64,000 nucleotides of DNA from Diphasiastrum complanatum (lineage: Eukaryota; Streptophyta; Lycopodiopsida; Lycopodiales; Lycopodiaceae): positions 45,699,835 through 45,763,834 of the forward strand of contig CM055104.1 of NCBI GenBank assembly GCA_029204225.1, in the 5' to 3' direction. Positions 50,039 to 62,361 of this stretch are shown here, one piece after another. Each line of letters opens with the position of its first letter. The stretch's first letter is position 1. The notes below the pieces were generated by a model that worked only from the letters and a program-made list of their open reading frames with translations, had not been told where the DNA came from and made no database searches. The position numbers were made by a program, and so were the translations under genes.

Positions 50039-50689
50039 TATAGTTGTCAGAGAATCTCTTGGTTTATTCTAATTACAGTTTACAAGATGATTAACAACTG
50101 TTAAACAAGATCCGTAGATTAGTTATTGGAGCATCGTGAAGCAAGAACAAGTACAGAGTAACCTCTCTTTCGTACGCATTGGGGGAGCGTGAAGGACGTT
50201 GGACCGTTATGGCCATAATCTTGTCCGCAGTCATTTGTAAGTCAGTCATCCGTTTCTGTAGTCACTCGTTGGCTTCGTTCATTGATAACTATAAGTGATA
50301 ACTTACGAAACTGGACAATGAGAGAGGTCAACAGTCATTCGGTGACTTCGTTGATAGTCGTAAGCTTACGATGTTTGACGGTGAGGGGAGTTAAGTTTCC
50401 GTTCACAAACTTCGTCGGAGATATTTTTCGATGATATAGGTCACGACTCTTTCCGTCGTAGGAGATCGTAAGAGAACTTACGGTGGTTGACGGAGACTCC
50501 GTTGCCTTTAGAACTTCCGTAAGGTGCTCATAAGTAATAACGTACATGTTTTGACGACTCCTTACAGTTTGCAATTTTGCCTGTTTTTTTACTTTGCGTA
50601 TGATTTCGGTAGACTATATCAGAGAGAGGGAATTCTTGAGAGATGAAGGAAGGCGAAGGGATGAGTAGGAGTAAGATTAAACTCCAACA
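49840..50689 (-). repeat. 3' LTR of Copia element I
   Basis: About 850 bp, TGTTGGAGTT...GGAGCACA on the minus strand, next to a purine tract CTTAAGGGGGAG (50701-50690). It contains a (TA)15 array at about 50001-50030 and a TATA-like CTATAAAATC near 49900. Many short GACTCCG/CTTACG-type words recur between 50220 and 50560. The 5' LTR is not in the window. Confidence 0.75.
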
Positions 50690-50801
50690 CTCCCCCTTAA
50701 GCTTACTGCTACGAATCTGAACTCAAGTTGAGATTTAACAATTCTACTAGAATAGAATGTTTATTCCTTGACAATGGTTTTGTCAGAATGTCAGCCAACA
50801 T
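50690..50801 (-). pseudogene. Copia I, last codons of RNase H
   Basis: Minus-strand reading LADILTKPLSRNKH, the usual end of Copia pol, then the purine tract. It is separated from the rest of I (55845-56528) by the nested Gypsy H with duplication AACAT. Confidence 0.8.
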
Positions 50802-50835
50802 ACTGTATAAGGGAAGCTCCTTAGATCCTGCTTAT

Positions 50836-52616
50836 CTGATTCATATTTTCCACTTAGCAAAAGATATAGATCCATAGAAATATGGGTGAATGACAACTCG
50901 TTCAGTTCATCAATCTGACTAAGAGCATCTGCAACTTGATTAGAGCTGTCTCTTATGTAATGGATTTCATGATTGAATTCTTACATCAATTCAGCCTGAG
51001 CTTTTCTCCCCCAAAGATCATGTTGATTACAACAATACTTAAGAGGCTGGTGATCCGTATACACTACAAACTTACTACCATGAAAGTAGTGTCTCCAGGT
51101 TTTAAGCGCATGGATTACAACAAACAATTCATTTTCATGCGTAGTATAACGCAATTGAGGACCAATGAATTTTTTGCTCTCGAACGCTAGTGGCCTATCC
51201 ACTTGTAATAGAACTACTCCAATCACAACATCACTTGCGTCCGTTCTCGTGATGTAAGGTAAATTTGGATTTGCAATTTGTAACACGGGAGCTGAAACAA
51301 TCATTGTTTTAAGTTTCTCAAAACATTGATTCAATTCCTCGTTCCAAACAACAGACAGACTAGGTTGATTCCTCTTTTTCTTTTTATTAACAAACCCTTT
51401 TGTCAGATTATTAAGTGGTGCTGCTAACTTAGCATAATCCACAATAAATCTCTTGAAGAAAAGTGTAAAACCTAAAAATGACTTTACATGTCTCACAGTT
51501 CTCAAAATTGGCCACTCAACCACATTCCTGATTTTATCCTCATCAATCTTGATCTCATTTATTGTGATCATATGACCAAGATAAACTAGCTCTTCATAAT
51601 GACCAAATCTAGAACAAAATCCTGTCTTTTGGACATCTTTTGACTTAATTCTTATTTGATGGTACCCTGTCCTGAGATCTATCTTGGTGAAATACCGAGC
51701 TCCACCCAAGCGATCTACAAGTTCATCCATCATGGGTAATGGATATTTATTTTTGATAGTCACTTTATTAAGACCCTTGTAATCCACACACATTCGGAAA
51801 CCTCCATCTTTCTTCACTTTAAGAAGAACAGGAGCGTCCCATGGTGATTTACTAGGTTGTATATGTCCCATCCTCAGATAGTTTCCTATTTGATTTGAAA
51901 TCTCTGTCTCCTCTTTCTGAGAGAACCTATAAGGTTGTCTAGAGACAAGTTGACTTCCTGGAATTAACTCAATCATGTGGTCTGCTGACCTAGACGGTGG
52001 TAAACCATGAGGTAATTTAGATGGAAAAACATCCCTAAATTCATTTATGATCTGTTCTTTCACTGCTTGTTCATGATCTAAATTTACTGAGTTAAAAATT
52101 GCTGAGAATTCACAACCATTTAGATTCATTTCATGAATATCCACAAGTGGAATAGCACATATTGAAAAAACTTCATACTCAGAATAATCCAATGTTTCCA
52201 TTTCATTACTTGTAGAAATCTTATCCAACGGATGTACAAAATTACTGCCAAATAATGTAACTATCTTATCACCCTCCTTGAAAGTGAGAACATGCTTCTC
52301 AAAATCAATTAACAGAGAAGACGATTTACTAAATAACCATTTGTAATCTAAGATTAAATTGGTATGGGCTAAGTCTAAAACATGAAAATTAACTAATTCT
52401 GTGTGTCCTTGCATCAAAACTGGGAGCTTCGAGACTGTTACGTTCCAAATCTCCAACTATGCTCCTGAAGCTATGTAAACTTTATATTTATGATTGTTGG
52501 CTTCAGTTTCCAAGCTGAGTTTATGCACAAGACGAGAATTAATAAAATTATGAGTTGAACCATTGTCCAATAAAATACTCACTTCTTGATCTTTAATTGT
52601 GCCAATTAAATGAAAA
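50836..52616 (-). pseudogene. pol: Element H protease, RT (core deleted) and RNase H
   Basis: Protease reads LLDNGSTHNF near 52580 (DNG where DSG/DTG is expected), followed by one stop near 52457. An open frame of 491 codons (52456-50981) then carries VDYKGLNKVTIKNKYPLP and GYHQIRI of RT, but jumps from FGHYEE to LVYLGHMI. The stretch with the catalytic LDD box is missing while the frame stays open. RNase H (TDASD, ENELF, YTDHQPLKY) is present; the tail goes on to about 50836. Confidence 0.85.
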
Positions 52617-52622
52617 AGTTCA

Positions 52623-52823
52623 TTAGGCAAGAAAGAAGTAGTTCCTTAAAGAACATCCACACTCACAATCAGTCAGGTTAATTTCCAAAGTCTTACCATT
52701 GCCTCCTGGGATCTCAATCATGTGAGGAGACACTTTCTTCCTTTCTGGACAAAATTTCATCATATGTCCAGGCTTCTTATAGACGAAACATAAGTTCTCT
52801 TTTTTAGCCTTTTCCCGGGACAT
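52623..52823 (-). pseudogene. Element H nucleocapsid zinc knuckle
   Basis: CFVYKKPGHMMKFC: second Cys of C-x2-C-x4-H-x4-C replaced by Tyr. The frame is separate from the Gag body at 52954-53511. Confidence 0.75.
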
Positions 52824-52953
52824 AGATTTCTTAAATCTCTTTCTCTTCCACTTCCTAGGTTCCGATGCTGTTTGATCTAATTCGTCAAAATATTTTGTTT
52901 GGTCTACGTTTCTTACCCTTCTTGGTTTTCAAAGTGGTTGGAATTTGCACAAA

Positions 52954-53511
52954 CTACTTATTGGATGCCACCACTGTGGAATCATATGCTTTCGCAATCC
53001 AAAACGCATCCTTGAGGTTTTGAAATACATTTCGCCTGTATTTGTTTTGATAGTCGGCTGGCAAACCTAGGACAAACTGCCAAAGTGCCAACTTTGCATC
53101 AAATGATGGAAGCCTATTCCATAGGTCCATGAATTCCTGGATATAAGAGTCTAAACTCTTTGTACCCATCATGCAGTTCACGAACTTCAAGTAGTAGTCA
53201 ACGTCATCAGCAATTACGAAAGCTTTCTTGAAAACTTCCGCAAACACATCCCAAGTAGTTGGCTTCACCGGTAAATCTCGCCACCACGATGATGCTTTGC
53301 CGCGTAAAAATAGCACGACGCTTTCAATTTTCTTCTCATCAGAAACACCGTGCAGATTGAAGTAACTACTCCACTTGGCCAGCCAGTCCTCAACGACTTC
53401 AGGTTTCTTTTCCTTCTTCTCCCCCGCATAAACCTCCGGTTGAAAACCGAGATTGGGTGAAGACATCAATTTGACTTGATTCATCAGAACCTCCATTTGC
53501 TGATCTCTCAT
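52954..53511 (-). pseudogene. gag: Element H gag
   Basis: 185 codons of Ty3/Gypsy retrotransposon Gag: the VEDWLAKWSSYF, GKASSWWRDL and SYIQEFMDLWNRLP motifs in the usual order. The ORF itself is open but a stop parts it from the knuckle. The leader 53520-55321 upstream shows no ORF of note. Confidence 0.85.
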
Positions 53512-55332
53512 CTAGTTACGATTATTCATATCATTGAGCGCAGTACTCAACTACTGACAAATCATCATGTAAGATAGTGCACCTGGATTCATAGCTTGAT
53601 TTGAAGTTTCTTCGGGCATCTCGATATATCTATCCTAAAAATTACTAAATTTAGTTAATATCATATTAACTCATAGTGAAGTACAATTGACCATATTCCA
53701 ATAAGCTGTAAAAAACTAAAAAATTTGAGTCTTTGCACCGATAATTAAATTTTTTTTTTCTACGTTTTTTTAAAAATTCGTAAAAAACCAATGTTAGTTA
53801 CCGAAATCAAAAATTCGATTCACTGTTCGATTCTTAACTTTACTACACTAATGTCCATCAGGCATGCAAGACATGCGACATTAAACTGCTTTTTTACAAT
53901 TACGAAATTTTACATAAAATCAAGTTTTACGGAAATTGTCAGCTATAAAACCCAATTTTGTATCTATCAGTCAGAGTACATGCGTATAACCACTCAAAAT
54001 AGATCTAAATCCCTCAAATCGCTCTGAGAATCAACATATAGACATTTCATACTAGCACAATACCTCAAAATAGGAAATTGGCTTGCATGCAATCACAACA
54101 ATTCGAAATTCTATCAATTTTTCACAAAATTGCAAAACTTCAGATGATCGTAACTTTGGCTACAGGACATCAAATTGGGTGATGTAGAGCTCAGTACAGA
54201 TGGAGACCTAGTGAACAAGACTCTTGCCACGTCATCCTACCACCTAGGATTCACATGTGCGAGTTCAGTACAACCAAAAAACCTGTAGGAGGACACACTT
54301 TTTCAAGCCCAATATGTCTAAACACTTGCAAACACTCAACCAAGCCTAAAAGTGATGATCCAAACAGTCTTAAAAGGTCTCTAAGAGTTCTATGAGGCCT
54401 TCATACAAATCCTATGAAGCAGTATGGGTTGAGAACCATGAATTCTTGATTTCTAGAAGTCAAAATTGCTACAAACTTGATGTAATTGAAACATAAGTCT
54501 CTACCCATCAATTTACAGGTCTGATAGCTCGTTGGGAAGGTAAAAGGAAATACAAATCATGTTGTAAGAAATCCAGAATGATTCCCTTATGGATTTAGAG
54601 AAATCCACCCCCACAAAATTCACCAAAATTGGTCAATTTTTGCCAATTTTTGACTTCCTACAAACCCAATTGCTAGAATTCTTGGCTCTAACTTCTAGGA
54701 CAGCTTCAAAAGACTATGATTCATTTTTTTTCAGCTTTAATTGATGTTCAACAGCCCCCTCCATCCAATTTCATGAAAAAACAAGTAAAATCATAGATTT
54801 TGGCCCTTTCTAGGTTTTTTCACCATGACATATTGGAAATTTAATAGCAAGAACGTTTTTGTAAACCACATACAATCCTATTTACAGAGTTATAACCATC
54901 CTATTGATCTGAACTTGCTGGATTTTGAATTCTACCATCAATTTTGTGCGAAAATCATGGAAAACAATCCAAATTTGGCCACAAAAGAGCCCAAAATCCA
55001 AATACATGGGAAGATCCAACATGCAACCTGAATTTCAACTACTTCAAAGTGAATTAACTTGCTGGAAATTTCATATCCATAACTAGTTTTGAGTTACACA
55101 TGCTTAAACTCCAAAAAGACAACCAAATTGATTTCCTAGCACAATTCTCCATAAACCACAATGAATTTGAGAGAGATATGGATCATGCAAATTGAAATTG
55201 GGAAGATCCTCCAATTTGCAACCTTGCTCCTCTCCTTGGATGAGAATACTAGTTGACTACCACCAAGCTCCAATGAAAAGCCTCCAATGAAAAGCACCAC
55301 CTCTCCAAACTTGTAAGCCTTGCTCTCATACC

Positions 55333-55844
55333 ACTATAAGGGAAGCTCCTTAGATCCTGCTTACAAACACAATGGATAACACACTATGGAGAAACCACCC
55401 AACCAAATAGAAGCATCCAATCAAACTCTAGAAGCCTCACCCCCAAGCCAAGGAACAAGAAGCATGCATATAGAATGAGAGTCTGGCAATGAATCCACAA
55501 CCATAATGAGGAGTAGGGCAAGTTTGGACCCAATATATAGAGCCAAAAGCATACTGGGCACATAACCATGCATAGCCCTAAGTTCTCTATACATAGATTC
55601 ATCAAGAATAGAGTCCTAAACATGGACCAACTATTCATAGAATTGCTATTGATAACTCTATACATCCATACACTATCTCATACCTTGTCTAAACTCCCTT
55701 TAGTGTGTTATGGGCCTCATAAGGATATTAGTTACTTTCGGGTCACGTCCAGTATGACGTGGCATAACTAACAACTTGTTTCACTAGAGTACCATGTATC
55801 CAAGACTAGGAGTCTACTGTATCGTATGTACTGGTCATGGACAT
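55333..55844 (-). repeat. 5' LTR of element H
   Basis: 512 bp. The inner end repeats the 31-bp remnant at 50802-50832 (TAAGGGAAGCTCCTTAG). A TATATAGAGCC stretch (near 55533 on plus) may serve the core promoter. Confidence 0.7.
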
Positions 55845-56528
55845 AACATATTGTCTGTGTGACAGTAACTTAGTGCAACGTCTTCGTTATGAACCTTCTC
55901 TCTGAGTTGAACCTCTATGTGCTTGGTCCTTGTGTGAGTTTGTCGGTTCAGTGACAGAGCTATACAACTCTGGTTGTCACACTGGAGTATAGTTGGATCG
56001 ATCTGTGGAAATCTCAGATCCTACAGTAGTCTTCTAAGCCATAAAATCTCCTTCACTGCTGATGTAGCTACGACATATTCTGCTTCCGTAGAGGACAACG
56101 AAATGCATTTCTGCTTTCTGCTATTCCATGAAATGGGTTCTCCTGCAAGAAAACAAATGTAGCCAAAGGTGGATTATCTGGTATCTACGTCTCTTGCCAG
56201 GTCTGAATTAGAATAGGTAATCAATGAGAGTGCAGCTTCTGTATTTTTGTTCTAACTCAAGGCATAGTGCTTCGAGGCTTGAATGTACTTCAAAATTCTT
56301 TGCAAGACTTTCCAGTGTTGTAAACATGGATTGGACATGAATTGCCATAGTGTGCTTACAATATATGCAAGATCATGTCGTGTGTAGATCATAGAGTACA
56401 TGATAGAACCTATGACAGACTAATAAGGGTACTTGCACATTTCTTGCTGATCTGCCTTTGTTCTAGGGCACATGTCTTTGGACAGCTTGCATCCTGGATC
56501 CATAAGAGCTGATAGATCATAGATTTAA
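55845..56528 (-). pseudogene. Copia I, RT end and RNase H
   Basis: Minus-strand reading from 56528: SVIGSIMYSMIYTRHDL, QHWKVLQRILKYIQ, then RNase H (SNSDLARDVD, SLSSTEAEYVVA) and RTKHIEVQ up to the H insertion. Four or more stops. It is cut at about 56528, beyond which Gypsy K begins. Confidence 0.8.
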
Positions 56529-56544
56529 GTTGAAAATATGTCCA

Positions 56545-58440
56545 AGCATGCATTCAATCTGTTATATGCTATCATAATTACATAACAACATTTCACCACA
56601 TACGTTCAAGAAAACAACCGGGGGCCACCAAGATGGAGACTTAATAAATATTATAACCCTGACGATCAACCTGTTCAACATGCTCATCATATAACAAGAT
56701 CTGATAAACGAACACCGAGGTTGGAACTACCAAAGTTCGACGCCAATGTGAACACTCATAGATTTATACAAATCTTTGAGAATGCATGTGAAGTATATGG
56801 TGAATATATGGATGATGCAAAAGTCCAACTGTTTTCAATGACCATGGTGGATAAAGCATGAGAGTGGTTTTTTAACCTCGATCGTGATAATAGACAAGAT
56901 TGGTCAGAGTTGAAAGCGTCATTTATTAAGCGATTCCAACCTTTCAGACTCACTGAGAGCCCATTCGTAAGACTTACTAACATAAAAATAAAAAAAGATG
57001 AGTAAAAGTAGGTAGAAATGCATGCATGTAAAGTGAGAAATGTCACTAGTTTGCTAGTTTTCACTTTTAGATGTGGATGAAAGTAGGAGAGAGATGGTTC
57101 TACCTCGAGCTACTCCAACCTCCATAAATATGTGTAGGCTCTCTCATAACTTTTGATGAAGAACCAAGCTTTGAAGCCATTCCATGTCAATTTGGATCTA
57201 TCTTATTGTATGCTTGAATTTTGCTCTCTCTTTCTCTCTCTAACTCGAGTAGAGGATTATGCTAATGCATTAAATTCTTGTATTTCTTTTCTTTTGATAT
57301 TGAAGCAATCATTCTTTGATCATTAGCATGCTAGATTGTGCGTTGGTCATAAATACTAGATCTAGATCTTGATACTCAATCTAGAATCAATTTATGTGTT
57401 AAACACAAAGCTTAACAAGATCATTCACACTTTAGGATTGTTCCCCACACGTGTGAACTTGCTGGAATTTTTATCATTCAGCCCTTCAGAAGAGATGCTT
57501 TGTATGTGAAAAACCACTCACTTTCAAAGTGAATGTAGATTACGATATCAATATGTTGCTGAATGTGCTGATTGTATCATAAAACATTGCTATAAAGATT
57601 TTCCTAACCAAACAAAAAAGACTGTTCCAACACGTAGGGTATCTGAAGACCGTTGCTTGCTATTACACAAGCACAACAAAGCGCCTTAGATCAGAATAAG
57701 GACCCAGCACAACCAAAACCTAGCGCCAATACTTCCATGATTCCACAGTCATACCCAAGCCTTGTAAAAGCTCAAAGGCAATACAATGAATTTCGAGATG
57801 AGTTCGATAGAGCTGAAGAGAGGATTTCTACTGCGCCATCTGCCCAATTACCTACGCAGGGGCAACCACCACGAGGAATAGAGGTTTTTTTTTTATCTCT
57901 TACAAGCAGAAATCACTATGCCCTTCTACACGGCCGTGAAGTTTTTCAAACCTTTGTGGGATGCCATATTGCAAAGCACCCAGCAGCCTGATATACAAGA
58001 AGAGTTGAGACAACTGGAAAACAATGAAGTGGTTTATAATGTAGATATGAGCTGACTTTATATAGGTGTTGCTAAAGGTAGCATCATCACTTTGCCTGTG
58101 CAGCACTACAAATTTTATCCATCCGTACAAGCCATTCTCAATAGTGGGTATGGCGTAAATATTATCACCATGTCCTTAGCAAAGGCATGGGGAACAACAA
58201 CATTGGAAAAGCCTAAGTACAAGTTACGCATGGCTGAACAAAGAATGACAATGCTTGTAGGTCATATAACGAATTTATAGATTAAAATTGCGGGTTTGAT
58301 TCTCATCATAGAGTGTGTTGTACTAGACTTTCTTGATGACCCCACACCTATAAATTCCTTCTTGGAACGCCTTGGTTAGAAATGGCAGGAGTGATCCAAG
58401 ACTGGAAAAAGATATATGAAAATATCTAAATCCAAGAAAA
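56545..58440 (+). pseudogene. Gypsy K: gag and protease, interrupted
   Basis: The plus strand reads a Gypsy Gag (PRLELPKFDANVNTHRF, EWFFNLDRDNRQDW, FIKRFQPFRLTESP) to about 56998. An LTR-like block interrupts it, and it resumes at about 57489 with a Cys-rich stretch (CFVCEKP ... ECADCIIKHCYKDFP, frameshifted) and a protease-like segment (AILNSGYGVNIITMSLAKAWG, 58132-58194). The catalytic Asp is replaced by Asn (NSG). Stops are present throughout. K ends at about 58440, a proposed inversion breakpoint. Confidence 0.72.
56999..57488 (+). repeat. Probable solo LTR inside Gypsy K
   Basis: About 490 bp unlike Gag, with a TATA-like CCATAAATATG (near 57122), CT-rich tract and CACACGTGTGAAC near the end, the same motif as in the LTR of A. 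The ends as drawn are TG...CA with AAAGA/GAAGA flanks (one mismatch). An alternative left end is TGTCACTAG at 57041. The edges are not certain. Confidence 0.45.
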
Positions 58441-60905
58441 GTCAGTAATAAGTGCATTCCAATAAAGGATTCACTCTATTACAACCAGGACTTCCCCTTC
58501 AATTATTTTCAACCCTAGTGACAAGTCTATTCAAACAAGTAGTAATTTATATGACATAACAGTCTTTCAGAAGAATAACTTCATGCTGGAAAGAATCATA
58601 TAAACCAGTCTGATGTCTTATATCAAGAAATTACTAAGAAGTAGAGGATTAATTAAGAATCGAGAAATAGATTTGAGGGCCTCTGATTTTGTAAATAATG
58701 AGATACCACATTGGGATCTAGATTAAACCTCAAAATTTCCCAAAATACCCCACATTTGATCAAACAGTTTATTTTTTCCATATATCGACTAGGTATTAAA
58801 ACACACCATTGATCACCAGATCTTTACAGTCCTAGAATTTCCTTTCCAAAATTACTGATGTCCCATACCACCAGCATTTCTTTCCAGAAAACCCTTAACC
58901 GCCTTATCTGATATTCTAGAGATCCATTGATGATCTAGCTATCCTATAATCACTATAGGATATTATCTCTTGCTCCCAAAAAATACTATGAATTTTCCAC
59001 CATTAATTATTTAACAAGTATCTCAAAAGCTTTGGTTTGTTCAATTTTAATGACCAAAATCTCAAAACCACAATAACCGATTGATCGGTGTTCTACCGAT
59101 ATGAAAAGGAGAAAACCGAAAGAAAAACACAGTTTAACTCCATTTACTGAGAGTACCAATACTCCAGAGTTTAATTGGTTTAAGTAGCATCGTACCAAGG
59201 AATCAAATTCCTAAATTGGGTATATGCCTGAGAACTGTACCACTCTCTTTGTTCCATCAAGATCAGCTTAGAAATATAATCACTCCGAAAACTGATTATT
59301 ACAGCTGGACCAAAGATCCAACAGTACCAAAGTTCCAATTAACCGACTTAAAAAAGGCCTAGGAAAACAACATGCAAACTAAGCACATGCAAAGAGCCAC
59401 CCAACCCAAGAGTTTGATCTACCCTTTAACAACTGCATGAGTCCAAAAGCCCCACAATGTAGTCCCATCCAAAAGGGAAGCTAAAAAGCATATTCCATCT
59501 TCAAGGTCAGAAACCCTAAAGAGGTTCCCTCAACCAAGGCATGGAAAAAAAGCAAGCTCGTTCTGTTGGCCTCATAGTCGCTACAGCCGCATCATCCTCA
59601 TCGCGCTCCTCTTCAAAAGCCTTCATGGCCGGAAACAGAATCAACTGCCTCACTGCAGTATTCGCATCAACCATCTCTGAAAAGATAGGTCTGCACCGCT
59701 CCTACTGCTGCCATCGCTGGGAAATGGATCCATGGCTGCAGTTATGCCACACACAGTTCAAAGGCTTATTGCAAGACCCCCATATTCAGACACAGGGTGC
59801 AAACGATTGGGAATGACTGAATTCCAGCCAACAGCCAGTCCACACAGGTTGTACACTCACCGCTTGCCTATCTGCAGAGTTCTGAATTCATAACGGAATT
59901 CATCCTCTCCAAACTCTGCATTCATAATGGAATGCATCCTCTCCATTTGGTGTCCCTCAATGGATCGACCATAAATTAGAATAGAGAGTCTATGAATTTC
60001 TTGAACTTACTTCTGCAGAAAGCAATTGGGAAACAACATGTATTCCAGGACTGATAACTCCAAATGATCATGATTTTTTTTTTCTGCTTACCATGACATA
60101 AAGGGTTCAACCCGAAACAGAAGAAGGAAAAAATCATCGATTATATTCTGGGAGTGAACCAATTTCAGTTGGTTAATCTCTCGTCTTACATATTTTCTGC
60201 ATATACATAGATGATTATTCACACTGCAATTTCCATTCTATGTTCAAATGATTTGTAGGTTATTCAGGAGGACGGTCCATTCTTTGGCAACATCAGACCT
60301 CAACATGCAATCATCAATTCAAGAATTTAAGGTTGCTTGTTTGTCTATTTCAATAGGAAAAATTGATTCAAAGTCAGTTTTTCAATAGACACAAGTCCCC
60401 TAACCAGAATCTTGAACATTCAAAAACATTATGGCTTCATGCATGCTATTGAATCCTCACATGCATAGCATTCAATCAACAAAATACTATGGATTTAAGA
60501 ACAGACAAGCAGCTGGATCTGCCGATGCTGATTCCATAATTTTGAACAACTCTAATTCCAGCAATGAGGAATTCTGATCACCATTCGAGAATAATCACTC
60601 GAGAATAATCACACACGCAGATCACCTACAACTATGGAAACTTCTCAAGAGATTAGAAAAACAAGACTGGATTGAACTCTAATTCCAAGCAACCTCTCAC
60701 CAAATTGCGAAAAAATAGAAGTGCACTCTACCTCCAACTTTGCTAAGCATGCTTTAAACCAGAATTAGTGAATACTTATCCAAACTTCCCTTGAGAATAA
60801 GCACTCCTTTATGGGATACAATCCAAGCGCTTTACTTTTCAAAACAATGTATAACTTGCCATCAATTCCATCCAAGACCGCATCTTGGCCGGGCTCTAAT
60901 ACCAA
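58441..60905 (-). other. Element E internal DNA, 5' part, non-coding
   Basis: On the minus strand this follows the 5' LTR and primer site TTGGTATTAGAGC (60905-60893). No ORF with a known motif; the longest one (59541-59816, plus) has no family features. With 43437-45359 this gives about 4.4 kb of internal DNA without gag or pol. The left limit is inferred. Confidence 0.5.
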
Positions 60906-61380
60906 TGTAAAGACCATAAGGGATAACTCCCTAAGATGAGGATAGGAGAACACAATAAGAGAGACAATGGAGCCAAACCGCCCAACCAATCCTAGATCAA
61001 ACCTGGATCTAGCCCCCAAGCCATGCCATGTGAAGCAAGAGGAGAAGAGAGAAACTGGTAACCCTAAACCCCATATGTCGACGGGAGAATCTCCATCTCA
61101 TTATATAGAGAGTAGAGTCCTGTGCATGAAACCATGCAACCCCCATGCAGGTCAATTATAAATAGATCCCTTTTCTTCATGCAGTCCTCCTGCCTATATC
61201 CGTCACACAGGCATGCAATACTTGTCTCAATTAGAGTGTCTGGGTCCTCTCAAGGTAATTAGTCACAAACATGTCTCAACATGGAATTAAATCTCGGCGT
61301 GACCAATAATCTTGCGTACTGGAGGGCCGGTCTACCATATTAGGACCTTTCCAGGTCTTTAACCGAATATGGCCATAACA
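60906..61380 (-). repeat. 5' LTR of element E
   Basis: 475 bp, TG...CA on the minus strand, matching 45360-45823 in opposite orientation. It is flanked outward by ATAGA (61381-61385), i.e. TCTAT on the element strand. Confidence 0.85.
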
Positions 61381-62361
61381 ATAGAGATAACTTTGCCTCT
61401 TTCTGAGTGCAAGGACCCTTTTACTTTTATCAAGAATTTTACATGAGTTTGTCTCAAACTCTACCTTATGTCCCAAATCAGTAATTCTACTGATCGACAA
61501 TAAATTTGTCGTCAGATTCGAGACATACAAAACATTTGGTATCAGCTTCGACACCCCATGCAAAAAATTCACTCTAATAGTGCCTTCACCTTCAATTATA
61601 TGTGAGATATTGTCTCCAAGGTGAACATATCTCTTAGTGTTGTGGGCTTAATAATCTGAAAACCATTCTTGACTCGTCATATGTTGTGTCGCTCCAGAAT
61701 CGAAGAACCATTCCTCGGATCGATCTGCATGATGGTGATGGTTCACACCATGAAGGCTTCCTACTCGTCGTCGACTTTGACATTCTGCTATGTGTTGATA
61801 GTTGCATTGGCTTGTTGATCTTGCTATTTCCTTTTGTTGTTGTTAAATTTCAGAATTCGACAGTCCTGGATCTCGTGATTTTTCCTTTTGTAGTACTTGC
61901 AGATAAAATTTTTTATGAGCAGGTTGCTGGTTTCTGGGATTGACCTTTCTTATTTGACTGCTCATGATTGTTGTTGTTCTTCTTGGCAGCTATATTCTTA
62001 TGTTGGTTCTCTTTCTTTTTCTTGGAGAACAAAGCTTGAGAGTCATTGATGGAGGACGAGGATGCTCCATTCCTACGAGTTTCCTCCTGCAACAGCATAG
62101 TTATGACTCTAGATAACGTTATTTATGAGTGAGTGGAAATCATCATCATCCAGTTTTCATAAGAAGATGACAGACTAGACAATAAAGTCATTACAACATC
62201 AGAATCTTCAATTGCTGAATCTATGGCTGCCATCTATTCTAGTAGTCTTGAAATGATTTATGTGATTCTGAACAGAATCATATTCTGACATTCTGAGGGA
62301 GAAGAACTTCTTTCTTAAATGTAGCTTTGAAGTGACATCTCTCACTTCATAGAGCGTGCGA
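61381..62361 (-). pseudogene. Copia G, first half: gag and protease
   Basis: Minus strand from 62361: Gag end (VRDVTSKLHLRKKFF; MAAIDSAIEDSD; LLQEETRRNGAS), a knuckle with one Cys changed to Tyr (CKYYKRKNHEIQDC), protease DSGATQHMT near 61690, then NVLYVSNLTTNLLSISRI and a frame ending ...SYLY at the element E insertion. It is related to element J. It continues at 45824 on the other strand. Confidence 0.82.

Larger units (their letters stand above)
50802..55844 (-). mobile_element. Gypsy element H nested in Copia I
   Basis: Target duplication AACAT at 50797-50801 and 55845-55849. The 5' LTR (55333-55844) is followed by a primer site TGGTATGAGAGC (55333-55322). Gag, knuckle, protease, RT and RNase H follow on the minus strand. 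Integrase and all but about 31 bp of the 3' LTR are deleted: RNase H runs directly into the last LTR bases (50802-50832). The LTR ends are not canonical TG...CA as delimited here. Removing H restores the Copia I codons DNM-LAD. Confidence 0.82.

Noticed and set aside
59541..59816. 91-codon ORF with Ser-rich start
   Set aside because: No known domain and lies in the leader of element E; chance ORF more likely.
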